Source: Ferdinandcohnia sp047246645 (GTDB taxonomy: Bacteria; Bacillota; Bacilli; Bacillales; Bacillaceae_L). From it: a DNA stretch of 64,000 bases. The first letter of the stretch is position 1; every line of letters begins with the position of its first letter. The notes beneath the pieces are model-generated. The model was not told the DNA's origin. It searched no databases and saw only the letters and a list, made by a program, of their open reading frames with translations. The translations under genes and the position numbers were made by a program. The stretch lies in the NCBI RefSeq assembly GCF_047246645.1, contig NZ_JBFOKR010000004.1, positions 198,696 to 262,695 of the forward strand, given 5' to 3'. This document shows positions 8,543-16,434 of the stretch, piece after piece.

Positions 8543-9338
8543 AAGTGAACTGAAGGATGGCATAATGACACTGTATTTAAATCGCCCGGATAAAATGAAT
8601 GCATTTACGCCCGAGATGACAGACGAACTCATTCACTTTTACAAAGAAGCCGATCAAAACGATGACGTTCGAGTTGTTGTCGTGACAGGAGAGGGGCGCG
8701 CTTTTTGTGCAGGAATGGATTTAAGTGTTGGTGCGTCCACCTTTGAAACTGAAGAAGACATTGAAGCGTTTCGTGATTTAGGTGGTCAGATAAGCTTAGT
8801 TGTATACAAGATGAAAAAGCCGATTATCTGCGCGATTAACGGTCCAGCCGTTGGAATTGGATTAACCATGACACTGCCAATGGATATCCGAATTGTAAAA
8901 AAGGATACGAAAATTGGCTTCGTCTTTGGACGCAGAGGGATTGGACCAGAAGCAGCATCAGGTTGGTTTTTACCCAAAATCGTAGGAATCGGAAAAGCGT
9001 TGGAGTGGATGTACACAGGTCGGTTCATCCCAACCTCGGAAGCATTGGAAACAGGGCTTGTCCATTACGAAGAGGAAAACCCACTTGAAAAAGCATACGA
9101 AATTGCTTATGAGATTGTGGAAAATACTGCTGCAACTTCTAATAGTTTTGTAAGGCAATTGCTTTGGAGCATGCTCGGTGAAAATGGTCCGCTGGAGTCC
9201 CATTTAATAGAATCTAAATTCTTAAACTGGGCAGGGAAAAATGCGGACGCACAAGAAGGTGTGCAATCTTTTTTAGAAAAACGTCCTGCGGAATTTCCGT
9301 TGAAAAATAATAGTTTGCCAGACTTCTTTGGTTCATGA
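8526..9338 (+). CDS. Crotonase-family protein with altered active-site glutamates
   Basis: A crotonase-fold protein of 270 residues from TTG 8526, which has GAAGAGGGGG nine bases upstream and overlaps the preceding gene by 17 bases. It carries the oxyanion-hole segment AFCAGMDLSVG, but the region that normally holds the first catalytic Glu reads GPAVGIGLTMTLPMDIRI, without it. The second region reads FGRRGIGPEAASGWFLP, where a Glu sits in a PEAAS context typical of a separate crotonase subgroup. It is therefore probably not a standard enoyl-CoA hydratase; isomerase, hydrolase or lyase chemistry are alternatives. It is the last gene before the dispersed element at 9383. Confidence 0.85.
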   Translation: MYKTIRSELKDGIMTLYLNRPDKMNAFTPEMTDELIHFYKEADQNDDVRVVVVTGEGRAFCAGMDLSVGASTFETEEDIEAFRDLGGQISLVVYKMKKPIICAINGPAVGIGLTMTLPMDIRIVKKDTKIGFVFGRRGIGPEAASGWFLPKIVGIGKALEWMYTGRFIPTSEALETGLVHYEEENPLEKAYEIAYEIVENTAATSNSFVRQLLWSMLGENGPLESHLIESKFLNWAGKNADAQEGVQSFLEKRPAEFPLKNNSLPDFFGS

Positions 9339-9382
9339 ATAGAAAAGGAAAATAGCATAAAGTAAAAAAACAAAATTGTATA

Positions 9383-9735
9383 TGTCTAGCTCCAGCGCCT
9401 AGCCCCTCGAGGTCGCTTCTCCCTTCCTGCGGCGGCAACACTAAGAAATGCTTCGTGAGGATAATCCTCGCAGAAAAAATGCTTTAGCATTTTTTAGAGC
9501 CTTCTCGTCAGGGTTTCGACGCACAGGACGTGCTAGTGCCGGCGTTGCCACAGGAGTGGCGACATTAGCCGGCCAGCGCTTGTCGGACTTGCACAGGACA
9601 AGGAAGGCTACGGCAGCATAGGCATCGCACGAAGAAAATGCGTAGCATTTTCGAGGATGTGCTGACTTCTACGTTCGCCACAGGATGTGGCGGTCATTAG
9701 TAGAAGTTCTACTTAAAAGGCGCTTGCGCTTTTCT
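9383..9735. repeat. GC-rich dispersed intergenic element, copy 1
   Basis: About 350 bases, visibly richer in G+C than their surroundings, begin TGTCTAGCTCCAGCGCC and end GGCGCTTGCGCTTTTCT. The first ~190 bases and the end match a second copy at 49497-49720, while the middle differs. Internal small inverted repeats occur, such as AAATGCTTTAGCATTTT. The same kind of element is common between genes in Bacillaceae; I know no function for it and see no credible ORF. It separates the second crotonase from the dehydrogenase gene. Confidence 0.8.
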
Positions 9736-9752
9736 TATAAGGAGGAGAGTAC

Positions 9753-10583
9753 TTGAAAATTGGTGTGTTAGGCTCGGGAATTATGGGAAACGGGATCGCT
9801 CAAGTGTTTGCAATGGGCGGCCATTTAGTAGTGTTAGTGGACATCGATGGCAGAGCACTTCATAATGCAAGGGAAAAAATTGAAGAAAGCTTAACTAAAC
9901 TTTCAAAGAAAAGTAATCTTGATGTACAGGTCGTGTTAGGGCGTATCCAATTTACGACTGATAAGACTGCTTTAGTAAACCGAGATTTAATCATTGAAGC
10001 TGTTACGGAAAATATCGATGTTAAAAAGAAAGTGTTTCAAGAGTTGGATGAACTTTGTCATGAACATACAATTCTAGCCTCCAATACGTCAAGTTTGTCA
10101 GTTTCAGAAATGGCGATGACCACAAAACGTCCGGATCGCGTGTGTGGTCTCCATTTCTTTAATCCAGTTCCGTTGATGAAGTTAGTAGAGGTTGTTGGAA
10201 CCGAGCAGACCTCGGCAGATACCTTAAATACAGTTCAGGAAGTGATTAATACGATTAACAAAGAAAGTATTTTAGTCAAAGATACTCCGTTATTTGTAGT
10301 GAATCGACTTCTCGTTCCAATGTTGAGTGAAGCAATTTTTCTAGTGGAGGAAGGAACAGCTTCGGTGGAAGACATTGATAAGGGAATGCAGCTAGGTGCC
10401 TCGCACCCAATCGGACCGTTGTGGCTTGCCGATATGATTGGATTGGATACATTGCTTTTTATCCAGGAAGCTCTATATGAAAACACAGGGGATTCAAAGT
10501 ATAAGGTGCCGATGCTCTTGAAGGAAATGGTTGAAGCAGGGCATCTAGGAAGGAAGACCGGGAAAGGCTTTTACGAATATTGA
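9753..10583 (+). CDS. 3-hydroxyacyl-CoA dehydrogenase (3-hydroxybutyryl-CoA dehydrogenase type)
   Basis: A 276-residue NAD(P)-dependent enzyme, close to the usual ~282 residues of 3-hydroxybutyryl-CoA dehydrogenases. The Rossmann motif is GVLGSGIMGNGIAQVFA at residues 4-20 with the acidic VDID after strand two. ASNTSSLSVSEMA lies near 110-122, and the catalytic His/Asn are in GLHFFNPVPLMKLVEVV near 133-149. The C-terminal dimerisation part ends GHLGRKTGKGFYEY as expected. Start is TTG with AAGGAGGAG. It should oxidise the product of the hydratase to feed the thiolase. It directly follows the dispersed element, and its promoter or readthrough must pass through it. Confidence 0.93.
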   Translation: MKIGVLGSGIMGNGIAQVFAMGGHLVVLVDIDGRALHNAREKIEESLTKLSKKSNLDVQVVLGRIQFTTDKTALVNRDLIIEAVTENIDVKKKVFQELDELCHEHTILASNTSSLSVSEMAMTTKRPDRVCGLHFFNPVPLMKLVEVVGTEQTSADTLNTVQEVINTINKESILVKDTPLFVVNRLLVPMLSEAIFLVEEGTASVEDIDKGMQLGASHPIGPLWLADMIGLDTLLFIQEALYENTGDSKYKVPMLLKEMVEAGHLGRKTGKGFYEY

Positions 10584-10590
10584 TGGTTGG

Positions 10591-10616
10591 GGCTCACCGG
10601 TGATGGTGAGCTTTTC
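10591..10616 (+). terminator. Terminator after the dehydrogenase gene
   Basis: The stem GCTCACC (10592-10598) pairs with GGTGAGC (10605-10611) and is followed by TTTTC. It ends the acyl-CoA gene run. Confidence 0.7.
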
Positions 10617-10716
10617 TCATTCAAAAGTCGTAGGGAAAAATCCGTCTACGTTCGCATGTAGTTGTTGAGGAGCCCATTTACAATAGAGTTATAAAAGAAA
10701 AGGGGCTGGTATTAGT

Positions 10717-11166
10717 ATGAAAAATAGTAAACTGTATGAAACACATATTTACACGAAAAATTTAGAGCAGGCAATTGAGTTTTACAAGGGGTTGGAGTTA
10801 GAGCTAGCATACGTTATCGAAGAGAGAAGGGTTGCATTTTTCTGGCTTGGAGATGCTTCGAAAAAGGAGCAGATGCTGGGCATTTGGGAAGTGCCAGAGG
10901 AAAAGTTCAAGGCTAGGCATTTTGCATTTAGTGTGGGGTATGAGGACTTGCTTGCTGTTCCCGAGTTTTTGGGAGCACGTGGGATTGAGCTTTCACCTGA
11001 TTTTGGATTAGATACAAGTGAACCCGTCGTCCATGCATGGATGCCTGCGGCTTGTTACTATTTTTATGATTTGGATGGGAACTCATTGGAGTATCTGGCT
11101 GTTTTAGACGGGGAGGCAAGGCCGGAGTTGGGTGTGCTGCATTTGAGTAAATGGTTGGAGCAGTGA
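10717..11166 (+). CDS. VOC (glyoxalase/bleomycin-resistance fold) protein
   Basis: A 149-residue single-subunit VOC-superfamily protein with the characteristic paired beta-alpha-beta-beta-beta pattern: YETHIYTKNLEQAIEFYKGLELE at the start and a C-terminal YYFYDLDGNSLEYLAVL, whose Glu is the usual metal ligand. AARHFAFSV-like residues (KARHFAFSV, about 65-73) begin the second module with its His. Family members include glyoxalase I, dioxygenases and fosfomycin or bleomycin resistance proteins; nothing here decides between them. It has its own SD (AAAAGGGGCTG), lies beyond a terminator and is probably transcribed separately. Confidence 0.8.
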   Translation: MKNSKLYETHIYTKNLEQAIEFYKGLELELAYVIEERRVAFFWLGDASKKEQMLGIWEVPEEKFKARHFAFSVGYEDLLAVPEFLGARGIELSPDFGLDTSEPVVHAWMPAACYYFYDLDGNSLEYLAVLDGEARPELGVLHLSKWLEQ

Positions 11167-11173
11167 ATTTTGC

Positions 11174-11262
11174 TAAAAATCGTAAATCCGGATTAAAAAC
11201 CGTATTTTCGAATTAAAAACCATAAATCTCGATTAAAAACCGTAAATCAAAGTTAAAATGCA
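11174..11262 (-). repeat. 20-bp-period repeat array, inverted relative to the 1.1-1.8 kb array
   Basis: Four to five contiguous 20-bp units of the form AAAAACCGTAAATnnnnATT, the reverse complement of the core at 1110-1830. It lies right after the VOC gene. The remainder of the gap to the kinase gene holds a perfect hairpin and no credible ORF. Confidence 0.8.
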
Positions 11263-11324
11263 TATCTCGGGTTTTGCTCACTTGATTGGTCAGCGAAATG
11301 CTAGAATTGTAGATTATTACAGAG

Positions 11325-11351
11325 GTTCTCACCTGATTTCCAGGTGAGAAC
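11325..11351. other. Perfect 11-bp inverted repeat without T-run
   Basis: GTTCTCACCTG and CAGGTGAGAAC form a strong hairpin with a five-base loop. Neither flank has a clear U-tract, so it may be an RNA structure or protein-binding site rather than an intrinsic terminator. Confidence 0.5.
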
Positions 11352-11476
11352 TACCAAACTGTCCGATTAACGGGAATATAATTGCTGAAAATCCTAAATC
11401 CAGATCATAAATCACATCCAAACCCACAACACGGGTCACCCCCAACTAAAAAATCGGACAGGGATCATAACTCTCC

Positions 11477-13048
11477 TCATTCCACCACAACCGGTACTTC
11501 CTGCTGATACAAATAATCATTCAATGCAAGCTGCAGGGTGCCTTTCGATTCAGCAATATCTGCAAAACTAATTTCAAGCGCTATCATCTTTTTTACGATA
11601 TCAGCTCGGATACCGGTTAGGACCGTTTTACAGCCCATCATTTTAATGCCTTCAAGTATCTTGATAAAACGCCTCATGGCACTATCGTTCATAAATGCGA
11701 CACCTGATAAATCCATAATCAACGTTCGAATATGGTCTTCACCAATTCCAGTGAGTATCTTATCTTCAATGGTTTCCGCGCGTATATCATCAATCGTTCC
11801 AATCAGCGGGATAATATAGATATTTTTGTTAATTGGGATGATTGGGACAGATAGATTCTCGACGAGCTGCCGTTGTGATTCTAGTTGCTCATCCTTATAT
11901 TTTGAATAGCTAATGAAAAAGTGAGAAAAAAAGTGATCTAACAGTTCGTTTACTTTTTTTTCTAATGTAAAGAAGTCATCCCTTGTGCTGTTCTTGTTAA
12001 GAAGCAGATCATAGTTGTACAGGAAGTCCCATAGAGTTCTGCGAATTGCTTGCACCCATTCTAATTTAAAAGCTAGTGTAAGAGAATTCCGCGCCCATGC
12101 CATTCCTTCTTGTTTTGCAAAGGTAATTAATTCATGCTCTCTTTCATCTACCACGTAGAGCACAAGTTTATGAGCATTGTTTACTAGATTAATATTCCCA
12201 ACTGTCTGTATCTCTTCAATTTTTCCCTTCACATTGATTGCTTCCTCAAGCAAACGTTCTTCAAAGTAATCTCTGTTTTCGAGGAAAAATTCTTTAACTG
12301 AGTCCGTCTCTTTGTACTCGAGCGACATTTTGCGAACACCTCTATTTTTTGGTTGATGCTGCTTTGGTAACTTAATGGTGAATTTCGTTCCTATCTTTTC
12401 TTCGCTATCGATAATTATTTTTCCGCCGTGTTGGTAGATTACTGAAAAAACCTGTGCGAGACCCATGCCTGTCCCTGAATCTTTAGTTGAAAAAAATGGA
12501 GTCCCGAGGAGATTTAGTTTATCCTTCGGAATTCCTATCCCGGTATCCTCGATTGTAACTATCACGTCAGTATGGGTTGATGTATGAGTAATCGTAATTG
12601 TCCCTTTTCCTTCTATTGATTCAATTGCATTTTTTATAAGATTGAAAAAGGCTTTTTTAAACTGGTTCTTCTTTCCGAGGATTGTTGCGTCCGTGTGCTC
12701 GAATTCTGTAATCACATCGATATCGTATAGTTTGTCTTGAAATAGGTTGAGAATTGATTCGATCTCGACGGCTAAATGTATCGCACGATATTCCTCATCC
12801 TCAAGGTCTGGTTTAGAAACCTGTAATAAATTATTCAATGTAACAAGCGCATTATCTAATTCTGATTGCGCAATATCTATATATTCATGACCTTCCTCTT
12901 GTTGAAGGAGCTGTAAAAAGCCTTTCACTGCAGTTAACGGATTACGTACTTCATGTGCAATACCGGCAGCAATTTGCCCCACAGATGCTAACTGACTTAA
13001 ATGTGTATCCCCCCTATGTTCTTCATTTTTCGTCTCATTAGTAATCAT
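11477..13048 (-). CDS. Soluble histidine kinase fused to RsbR-like/STAS module
   Basis: From ATG 13048 (AAAGGAG eleven bases upstream) the protein has 523 residues and no membrane segment. Residues about 18-90 are a HisKA dimerisation/phosphoacceptor domain with IAHEVRNPLTAVKGFLQLL (His 32). About 130-235 is the HATPase domain with NLIKNAIESIEG, DTGIGIP and GTGMGLA. About 241-390 resembles the N-terminal region of RsbR-type stressosome proteins, and about 398-515 is a STAS domain with MDLSGVAFMNDSAMRRF. A Met at 12328 preceded by AGAGGTG could start a shorter RsbR-like product. The combination suggests signalling that links a His-phosphorelay to stressosome-type regulation. No response regulator gene is adjacent, and no sensory domain is evident other than the RsbR-like part. 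Confidence 0.85.
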   Translation of the reverse strand: MITNETKNEEHRGDTHLSQLASVGQIAAGIAHEVRNPLTAVKGFLQLLQQEEGHEYIDIAQSELDNALVTLNNLLQVSKPDLEDEEYRAIHLAVEIESILNLFQDKLYDIDVITEFEHTDATILGKKNQFKKAFFNLIKNAIESIEGKGTITITHTSTHTDVIVTIEDTGIGIPKDKLNLLGTPFFSTKDSGTGMGLAQVFSVIYQHGGKIIIDSEEKIGTKFTIKLPKQHQPKNRGVRKMSLEYKETDSVKEFFLENRDYFEERLLEEAINVKGKIEEIQTVGNINLVNNAHKLVLYVVDEREHELITFAKQEGMAWARNSLTLAFKLEWVQAIRRTLWDFLYNYDLLLNKNSTRDDFFTLEKKVNELLDHFFSHFFISYSKYKDEQLESQRQLVENLSVPIIPINKNIYIIPLIGTIDDIRAETIEDKILTGIGEDHIRTLIMDLSGVAFMNDSAMRRFIKILEGIKMMGCKTVLTGIRADIVKKMIALEISFADIAESKGTLQLALNDYLYQQEVPVVVE

Positions 13049-13270
13049 AGATGGCGTAACTCCTTTCAAGCCTAGAAAACGTTTAGAAATATTAAATAAT
13101 TGTAATGTTTTGACGACTATCCAAGAAAAGTTTACCGAAAAAACACTAATTGTGATAGTCAAAACACTGGAAATCTATGTAATTAAGCTAAAATACTACT
13201 AAAGTTGTAAAGGGAATAGTACCGGAGGGGTTCTGAAAAATTATTCTAGAAAAGGAATGTGGAAATTTAA

Positions 13271-13390
13271 TCAAACGTTTGTTTAAAGTAGTCAATCAAA
13301 TGTTTGTTTGGAGGGTTAAATCATCAATGCCAACTCTTTGTAAAATCAAACAAACGATTGTTTAAACATGTCAAACAATCGCTTGTTTGA
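13271..13390. promoter_or_regulatory. Cluster of four TetR-type inverted repeats
   Basis: Four related sites occur at 13271-13285, 13296-13310, 13346-13366 and 13371-13390. The last is a perfect inverted repeat, TCAAACAA-TCGC-TTGTTTGA; the third, AAACAAACGATTGTTT, is nearly so; the first two are CAAACGTTTG and CAAATGTTTG cores. Such sites are typical operators of TetR-family repressors, many of which control fatty-acid or drug-response genes in Bacillus. They lie in the ~410-base gap between the divergently placed ends of the kinase start (13048) and the lipoprotein stop (13459), upstream of the kinase gene. No TetR gene is in the window. Confidence 0.6.
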
Positions 13391-13458
13391 AGAATAATAC
13401 GATAGTTTTTGTATGGGAGTATAGGGATAACTCATTTCCTGTAAATGGTCATCGACAA

Positions 13459-13824
13459 TTATTTCTCGTCTAGTAAACCATAAATCTTAATAGAATTTGA
13501 TTTCGATAAAGAATAAATCGTATGTGTATCAACCGTATTCATAATCGTTCCTGAATCTTTGCTAATCCATAGAAAATAAGTTTCCTCACCTAAAAAAACT
13601 TTGTAATGGGGGTCTGCCATGTCAACGATACCTGGTAACTTTTTGGCGGATTTAAAGGCAGTATTAAACAGTTCGATATCATTTTTATCAGTAATGACGA
13701 ATTCCCACTCCTTATTTACCTCGGAGAAGTTCTTCATTTTATGGATGGTAATACTTTCGATAGTTTCAGTGGAGCAACCAATAAGCGAAATCAACAAGAA
13801 AAGCAATGTAAGTACCTTTTTCAT
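13459..13824 (-). CDS. Small hypothetical lipoprotein
   Basis: A 121-residue exported lipoprotein. It starts at ATG 13824 with a perfect AGGAGG nearby; the longer open frame adds 22 unlikely residues. The signal peptide is MKKVLTLLFLLISLIGC, with lipobox LIGC and lipid-carrying Cys 17. The mature part is mostly beta-type sequence with FNTAFKSAKKLPGIVDMADPHY and YFLWISKDSGTIM. It resembles small YhfM-like Bacillus lipoproteins, but I cannot assign a family. It may share transcription with the upstream anchored protein at 13921-14343, though a hairpin terminator lies between them. Confidence 0.75.
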   Translation of the reverse strand: MKKVLTLLFLLISLIGCSTETIESITIHKMKNFSEVNKEWEFVITDKNDIELFNTAFKSAKKLPGIVDMADPHYKVFLGEETYFLWISKDSGTIMNTVDTHTIYSLSKSNSIKIYGLLDEK

Positions 13825-13892
13825 AAACCTCCTCCTTTTATAGTTGGACGTTTGAATAGGGAAAAGGTTACGTGAGAATACAAACTCCATAT

Positions 13893-13918
13893 AAAAAGAG
13901 TACCTCGCACGGTACCCT
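13893..13918 (-). terminator. Terminator downstream of the 13921-14343 gene
   Basis: On the minus strand GGGTACC pairs with GGTACTC (one wobble) around a six-base loop, followed by TTTTTAT. Confidence 0.6.
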
Positions 13919-13920
13919 TA

Positions 13921-14343
13921 TTACTCTCCATATATTTCTTTATAAGCAAGCACCTTTAGTGCCAATATTTCTTCTTCTGATAATTTCGTTTCTACCTCAG
14001 CAAGCAGTTCCTCCTGCGTCATACTTCCATCCTGCGCTTTTGTCCGAATCTCATTTAATTCAGTAATTCCTACCTTTTTTACAAGTACTCTTGTTGCTTC
14101 CTCTTTGGTTGTAAATGGCAGAGTACTAGTATCGGCATGTTTTGCATCTTCGAGTAGAGCTACTAATGCCGGATCACTCTCAATCACAGTTTTTATTTGT
14201 TCCATTTCCCCATTGTTCTCAAGTTCAGATGCAATGGTGTCCATGAGCTTCTCAGATGCTAGATTAGTTCCAAAATAATACACCCCAAAGCCTATTCCGC
14301 CAAGAACGATAACAAAAACTAGTAGTATTTTAACCAATTTCAC
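13921..14343 (-). CDS. Conserved membrane-anchored hypothetical protein
   Basis: A 140-residue protein starting at GTG 14343, with AAAAGGAG nine bases upstream. Residues 5-24 form one N-terminal membrane segment or uncleaved signal (LVKILLVFVIVLGGIGFGVYYF). The rest is soluble and largely helical, with LPFTTKEEATRVLVKKVGITEL near 75-96 and a Glu-rich C-terminus. I recall very similar proteins of unknown function across Bacillaceae, sometimes misnamed as tRNA synthetase fragments. The topology puts the bulk outside the membrane. No function is offered. Confidence 0.75.
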   Translation of the reverse strand: MKLVKILLVFVIVLGGIGFGVYYFGTNLASEKLMDTIASELENNGEMEQIKTVIESDPALVALLEDAKHADTSTLPFTTKEEATRVLVKKVGITELNEIRTKAQDGSMTQEELLAEVETKLSEEEILALKVLAYKEIYGE

Positions 14344-14526
14344 ATCAATCAGCTCCTTTTCTAAACTACAAATATACTACATTCATTTATGGAAAGGAAC
14401 TGTTTCATAAATGTACCAATTGTTGGATTATAGGTACTATGTGGATAAGTAAGGGGACACATAAGTTAGGATTATGTGCGTAAGTTGGCGGAGTTGTGGT
14501 GCGAAGGACAAGGTAATACCTTGGAA

Positions 14527-15240
14527 AATTGCTAAAAACCGTAAATTTGAATTAAAAATCGTATTTCCTGATTAAAAACCGTATTTCGAAAATAAAAACC
14601 ATAAATCCTGATTAAAAACCATAAATCCAAATTAAAAACCGTAAACGAAACAAGGTACTATAAATCTAGTAAAAAACTGCAGAAAAAGTTGCTTACAAAT
14701 TGGTTATTTCATCAATTTAAAAGGTGTTAGACTTAATTGCTCAAGGCTNNNNNNNNNNNNNNNNNNNNNNNNNNNNNNNNNNNNNNNNNNNNNNNNNNNN
14801 NNNNNNNNNNNNNNNNNNNNNNNNNNNNNNNNNNNNNNNNNNNNNNNNGTATTTCGAAAATAAAAACCGTAAATCCTGATTAAAAACCATAAATCCAAAT
14901 TAAAAACCGTAAACGAAACAAGGTACTATAAATCTAGTGAAAAACTGCAGAAAAAGTTGCTTACAAATTGGTTATTTCATCAATTTAAAAGGTGTTAGAC
15001 TTAATTGCTCAAGGCTGCCTTTATATTTTTACAAATTTACGGATGTAATGTGGTTAGTCTTGGGGACTTATTAATTTGATTGGTTAGTAGATAAGGTACC
15101 TAATCTAAAAATTGCTAAAAACCGTAAATTTGAATTAAAAATCGTATTTCCTGATTAAAAACCGTATTTCGAAAATAAAAACCGTAAATCCTGATTAAAA
15201 ACCATAAATCCAAATTAAAAACCGTAAACGAAACAAGGTA
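14527..15240 (-). repeat. 20-bp-period arrays in three larger direct repeats
   Basis: Three copies of a larger unit begin near 14527, before 14849 (start lost in the gap) and near 15108. Each starts with about six 20-bp units (AAAAACCGTAAATnnnnATT), then CGAAACAAGGTACTATAAATCTAG. The first two copies continue with an identical ~110-base tail ending GTTAGACTTAATTGCTCAAGGCT. The core is the reverse complement of that at 1110-1830, but the linking sequence is different. No credible ORF lies in the roughly 1 kb between 14344 and 15426. Confidence 0.85.
14749..14848. other. Assembly gap (100 N)
   Basis: Exactly 100 N. It falls within the direct repeats, between the tail of the first unit and the middle of the second, so the copy number here is unknown. 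Confidence 0.97.
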
Positions 15241-15426
15241 TTATAAATCTAGTAAAATAACGCGGCAATATTTCATTTCAACTAGTTTTATGACCAATTC
15301 AAAGGGTTTAAATACTAAAAACCTCTTAAATATACTCAAACAGGCCACCCCAGCGGCGATAACCTTTATATTTTCCTAAATATTTTGGTATTATTAGGTA
15401 AAAAGGTGTCGAAAAGGAGAACCTCA

Positions 15427-15699
15427 ATGGATAAAATTCTCTATATAAACAATGAATCTACTTCAAAGCTTCTCACACAAGTAAATGACCAGCTAGAACT
15501 AAAAAATAGAATGCTAAAGCTTATCATTACTAATCCAGAAAAGAAAACAACTGTAGCAACACGTCAAAAAAAGCAAACTCGATACGAAGATCAAATTGCA
15601 CTCCTCGAAAATCTAAAAAGTCTTATTCACTACTGCCGAACTAGAGAAGACCTTCAAAAAATTAATAGTTTAATAGAGTACTATAACCGCTTAGCTTAA
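15427..15699 (+). CDS. Small hypothetical helical protein
   Basis: A 90-residue protein from ATG 15427, chosen because AAAGGAG stands at the right distance. The sequence is basic and mostly helical (RMLKLIITNPEKKTTVATRQ and QIALLENLKSLIHYCRT), without signal peptide or membrane segment. It ends about 75 bases before the GTP cyclohydrolase gene on the same strand. I do not recognise a family. Confidence 0.6.
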   Translation: MDKILYINNESTSKLLTQVNDQLELKNRMLKLIITNPEKKTTVATRQKKQTRYEDQIALLENLKSLIHYCRTREDLQKINSLIEYYNRLA

Positions 15700-15774
15700 A
15701 TCACTTCCATTGCAACACCAACCAGAATAGACTATTCTAAATAATATAAATAATGACAAGTGAGGCTAAAGTTT

Positions 15775-16404
15775 ATGTCTTTACTAGATATTGAAAGAAG
15801 CATAATTGAAAAATTCCCTCGTATATTTGAAGGGAATGCAGATAAAGTCAAGCAATCTAAAAAAATTACCGAAGCGCTAAAAGATTTAATTGAACTATGT
15901 GGGGATGACCCAAACCGTGATGGTTTGCAGGAAACACCGCACCGCGTTTTAAAAGCGTTTCTTGAATACACTGAAGGCTATCAAGAGGATCCAAAAAACC
16001 ATCTCAATAAGGTATTTGATGTTTCACATAAAGAACTTGTACTTGTAAAAAATATTGAGTTTCATTCCATGTGTGAACATCATTTTGCACCGTTCTTTGG
16101 TGTTGCTCATGTTGGATACATTCCTAACACAAAGGTAACAGGTCTATCAAAGATTGGAAGAATGGTAGAGGGGTACGCAAAACGGTTCCAAGTTCAAGAA
16201 ACACTAACAAACCAAATCGCAGATGCAGTTGAAGAAATCCTTCAACCACAAGGTACAATGGTCGTTATCGAAGCGAAGCATATGTGTATGTGCGGAAGAG
16301 GTATTAAAAAGACAAGCGCCGAAACGACAACAACAGCAACACGTGGGATTTTCGCTGAGCGCTCAGATGCACGACTTGAATTTTTAACACTTTTAAATCG
16401 GTAA
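15775..16404 (+). CDS. folE: GTP cyclohydrolase I
   Basis: A 209-residue protein matching FolE, which converts GTP to 7,8-dihydroneopterin triphosphate, the first step of folate/pterin synthesis. Signatures: DPNRDGLQETPHRVLKAF; HSMCEHHFAPFFGVAHVGYIP with the zinc Cys and His; VTGLSKIGRMVEGYAKRFQVQE; and AKHMCMCGRGIKK with the second zinc Cys. Together these indicate the zinc-dependent type IA enzyme. The start is ATG 15775 with GTGAGG nearby. It is followed after 30 bases by an SDR gene, a pairing that suggests a dedicated pterin role such as reduction of a dihydropterin. In Bacillus subtilis folE lies next to mtrB, which is not seen here, so this may be a second copy. Confidence 0.95.
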   Translation: MSLLDIERSIIEKFPRIFEGNADKVKQSKKITEALKDLIELCGDDPNRDGLQETPHRVLKAFLEYTEGYQEDPKNHLNKVFDVSHKELVLVKNIEFHSMCEHHFAPFFGVAHVGYIPNTKVTGLSKIGRMVEGYAKRFQVQETLTNQIADAVEEILQPQGTMVVIEAKHMCMCGRGIKKTSAETTTTATRGIFAERSDARLEFLTLLNR

Positions 16405-16434
16405 GAACACCCACAATTGAAGGCAGGTGAAATC

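Noticed and set aside
9440..9700. Structured RNA gene (such as 6S or tmRNA) in the GC-rich element
   Set aside because: I could not match any known RNA family; the copy at 49.5 kb lacks the middle, and no promoter or terminator pair is evident.
14704..14898. ORF running through the N gap
   Set aside because: More than half of it is translated N, and the rest lies in the repeat array.
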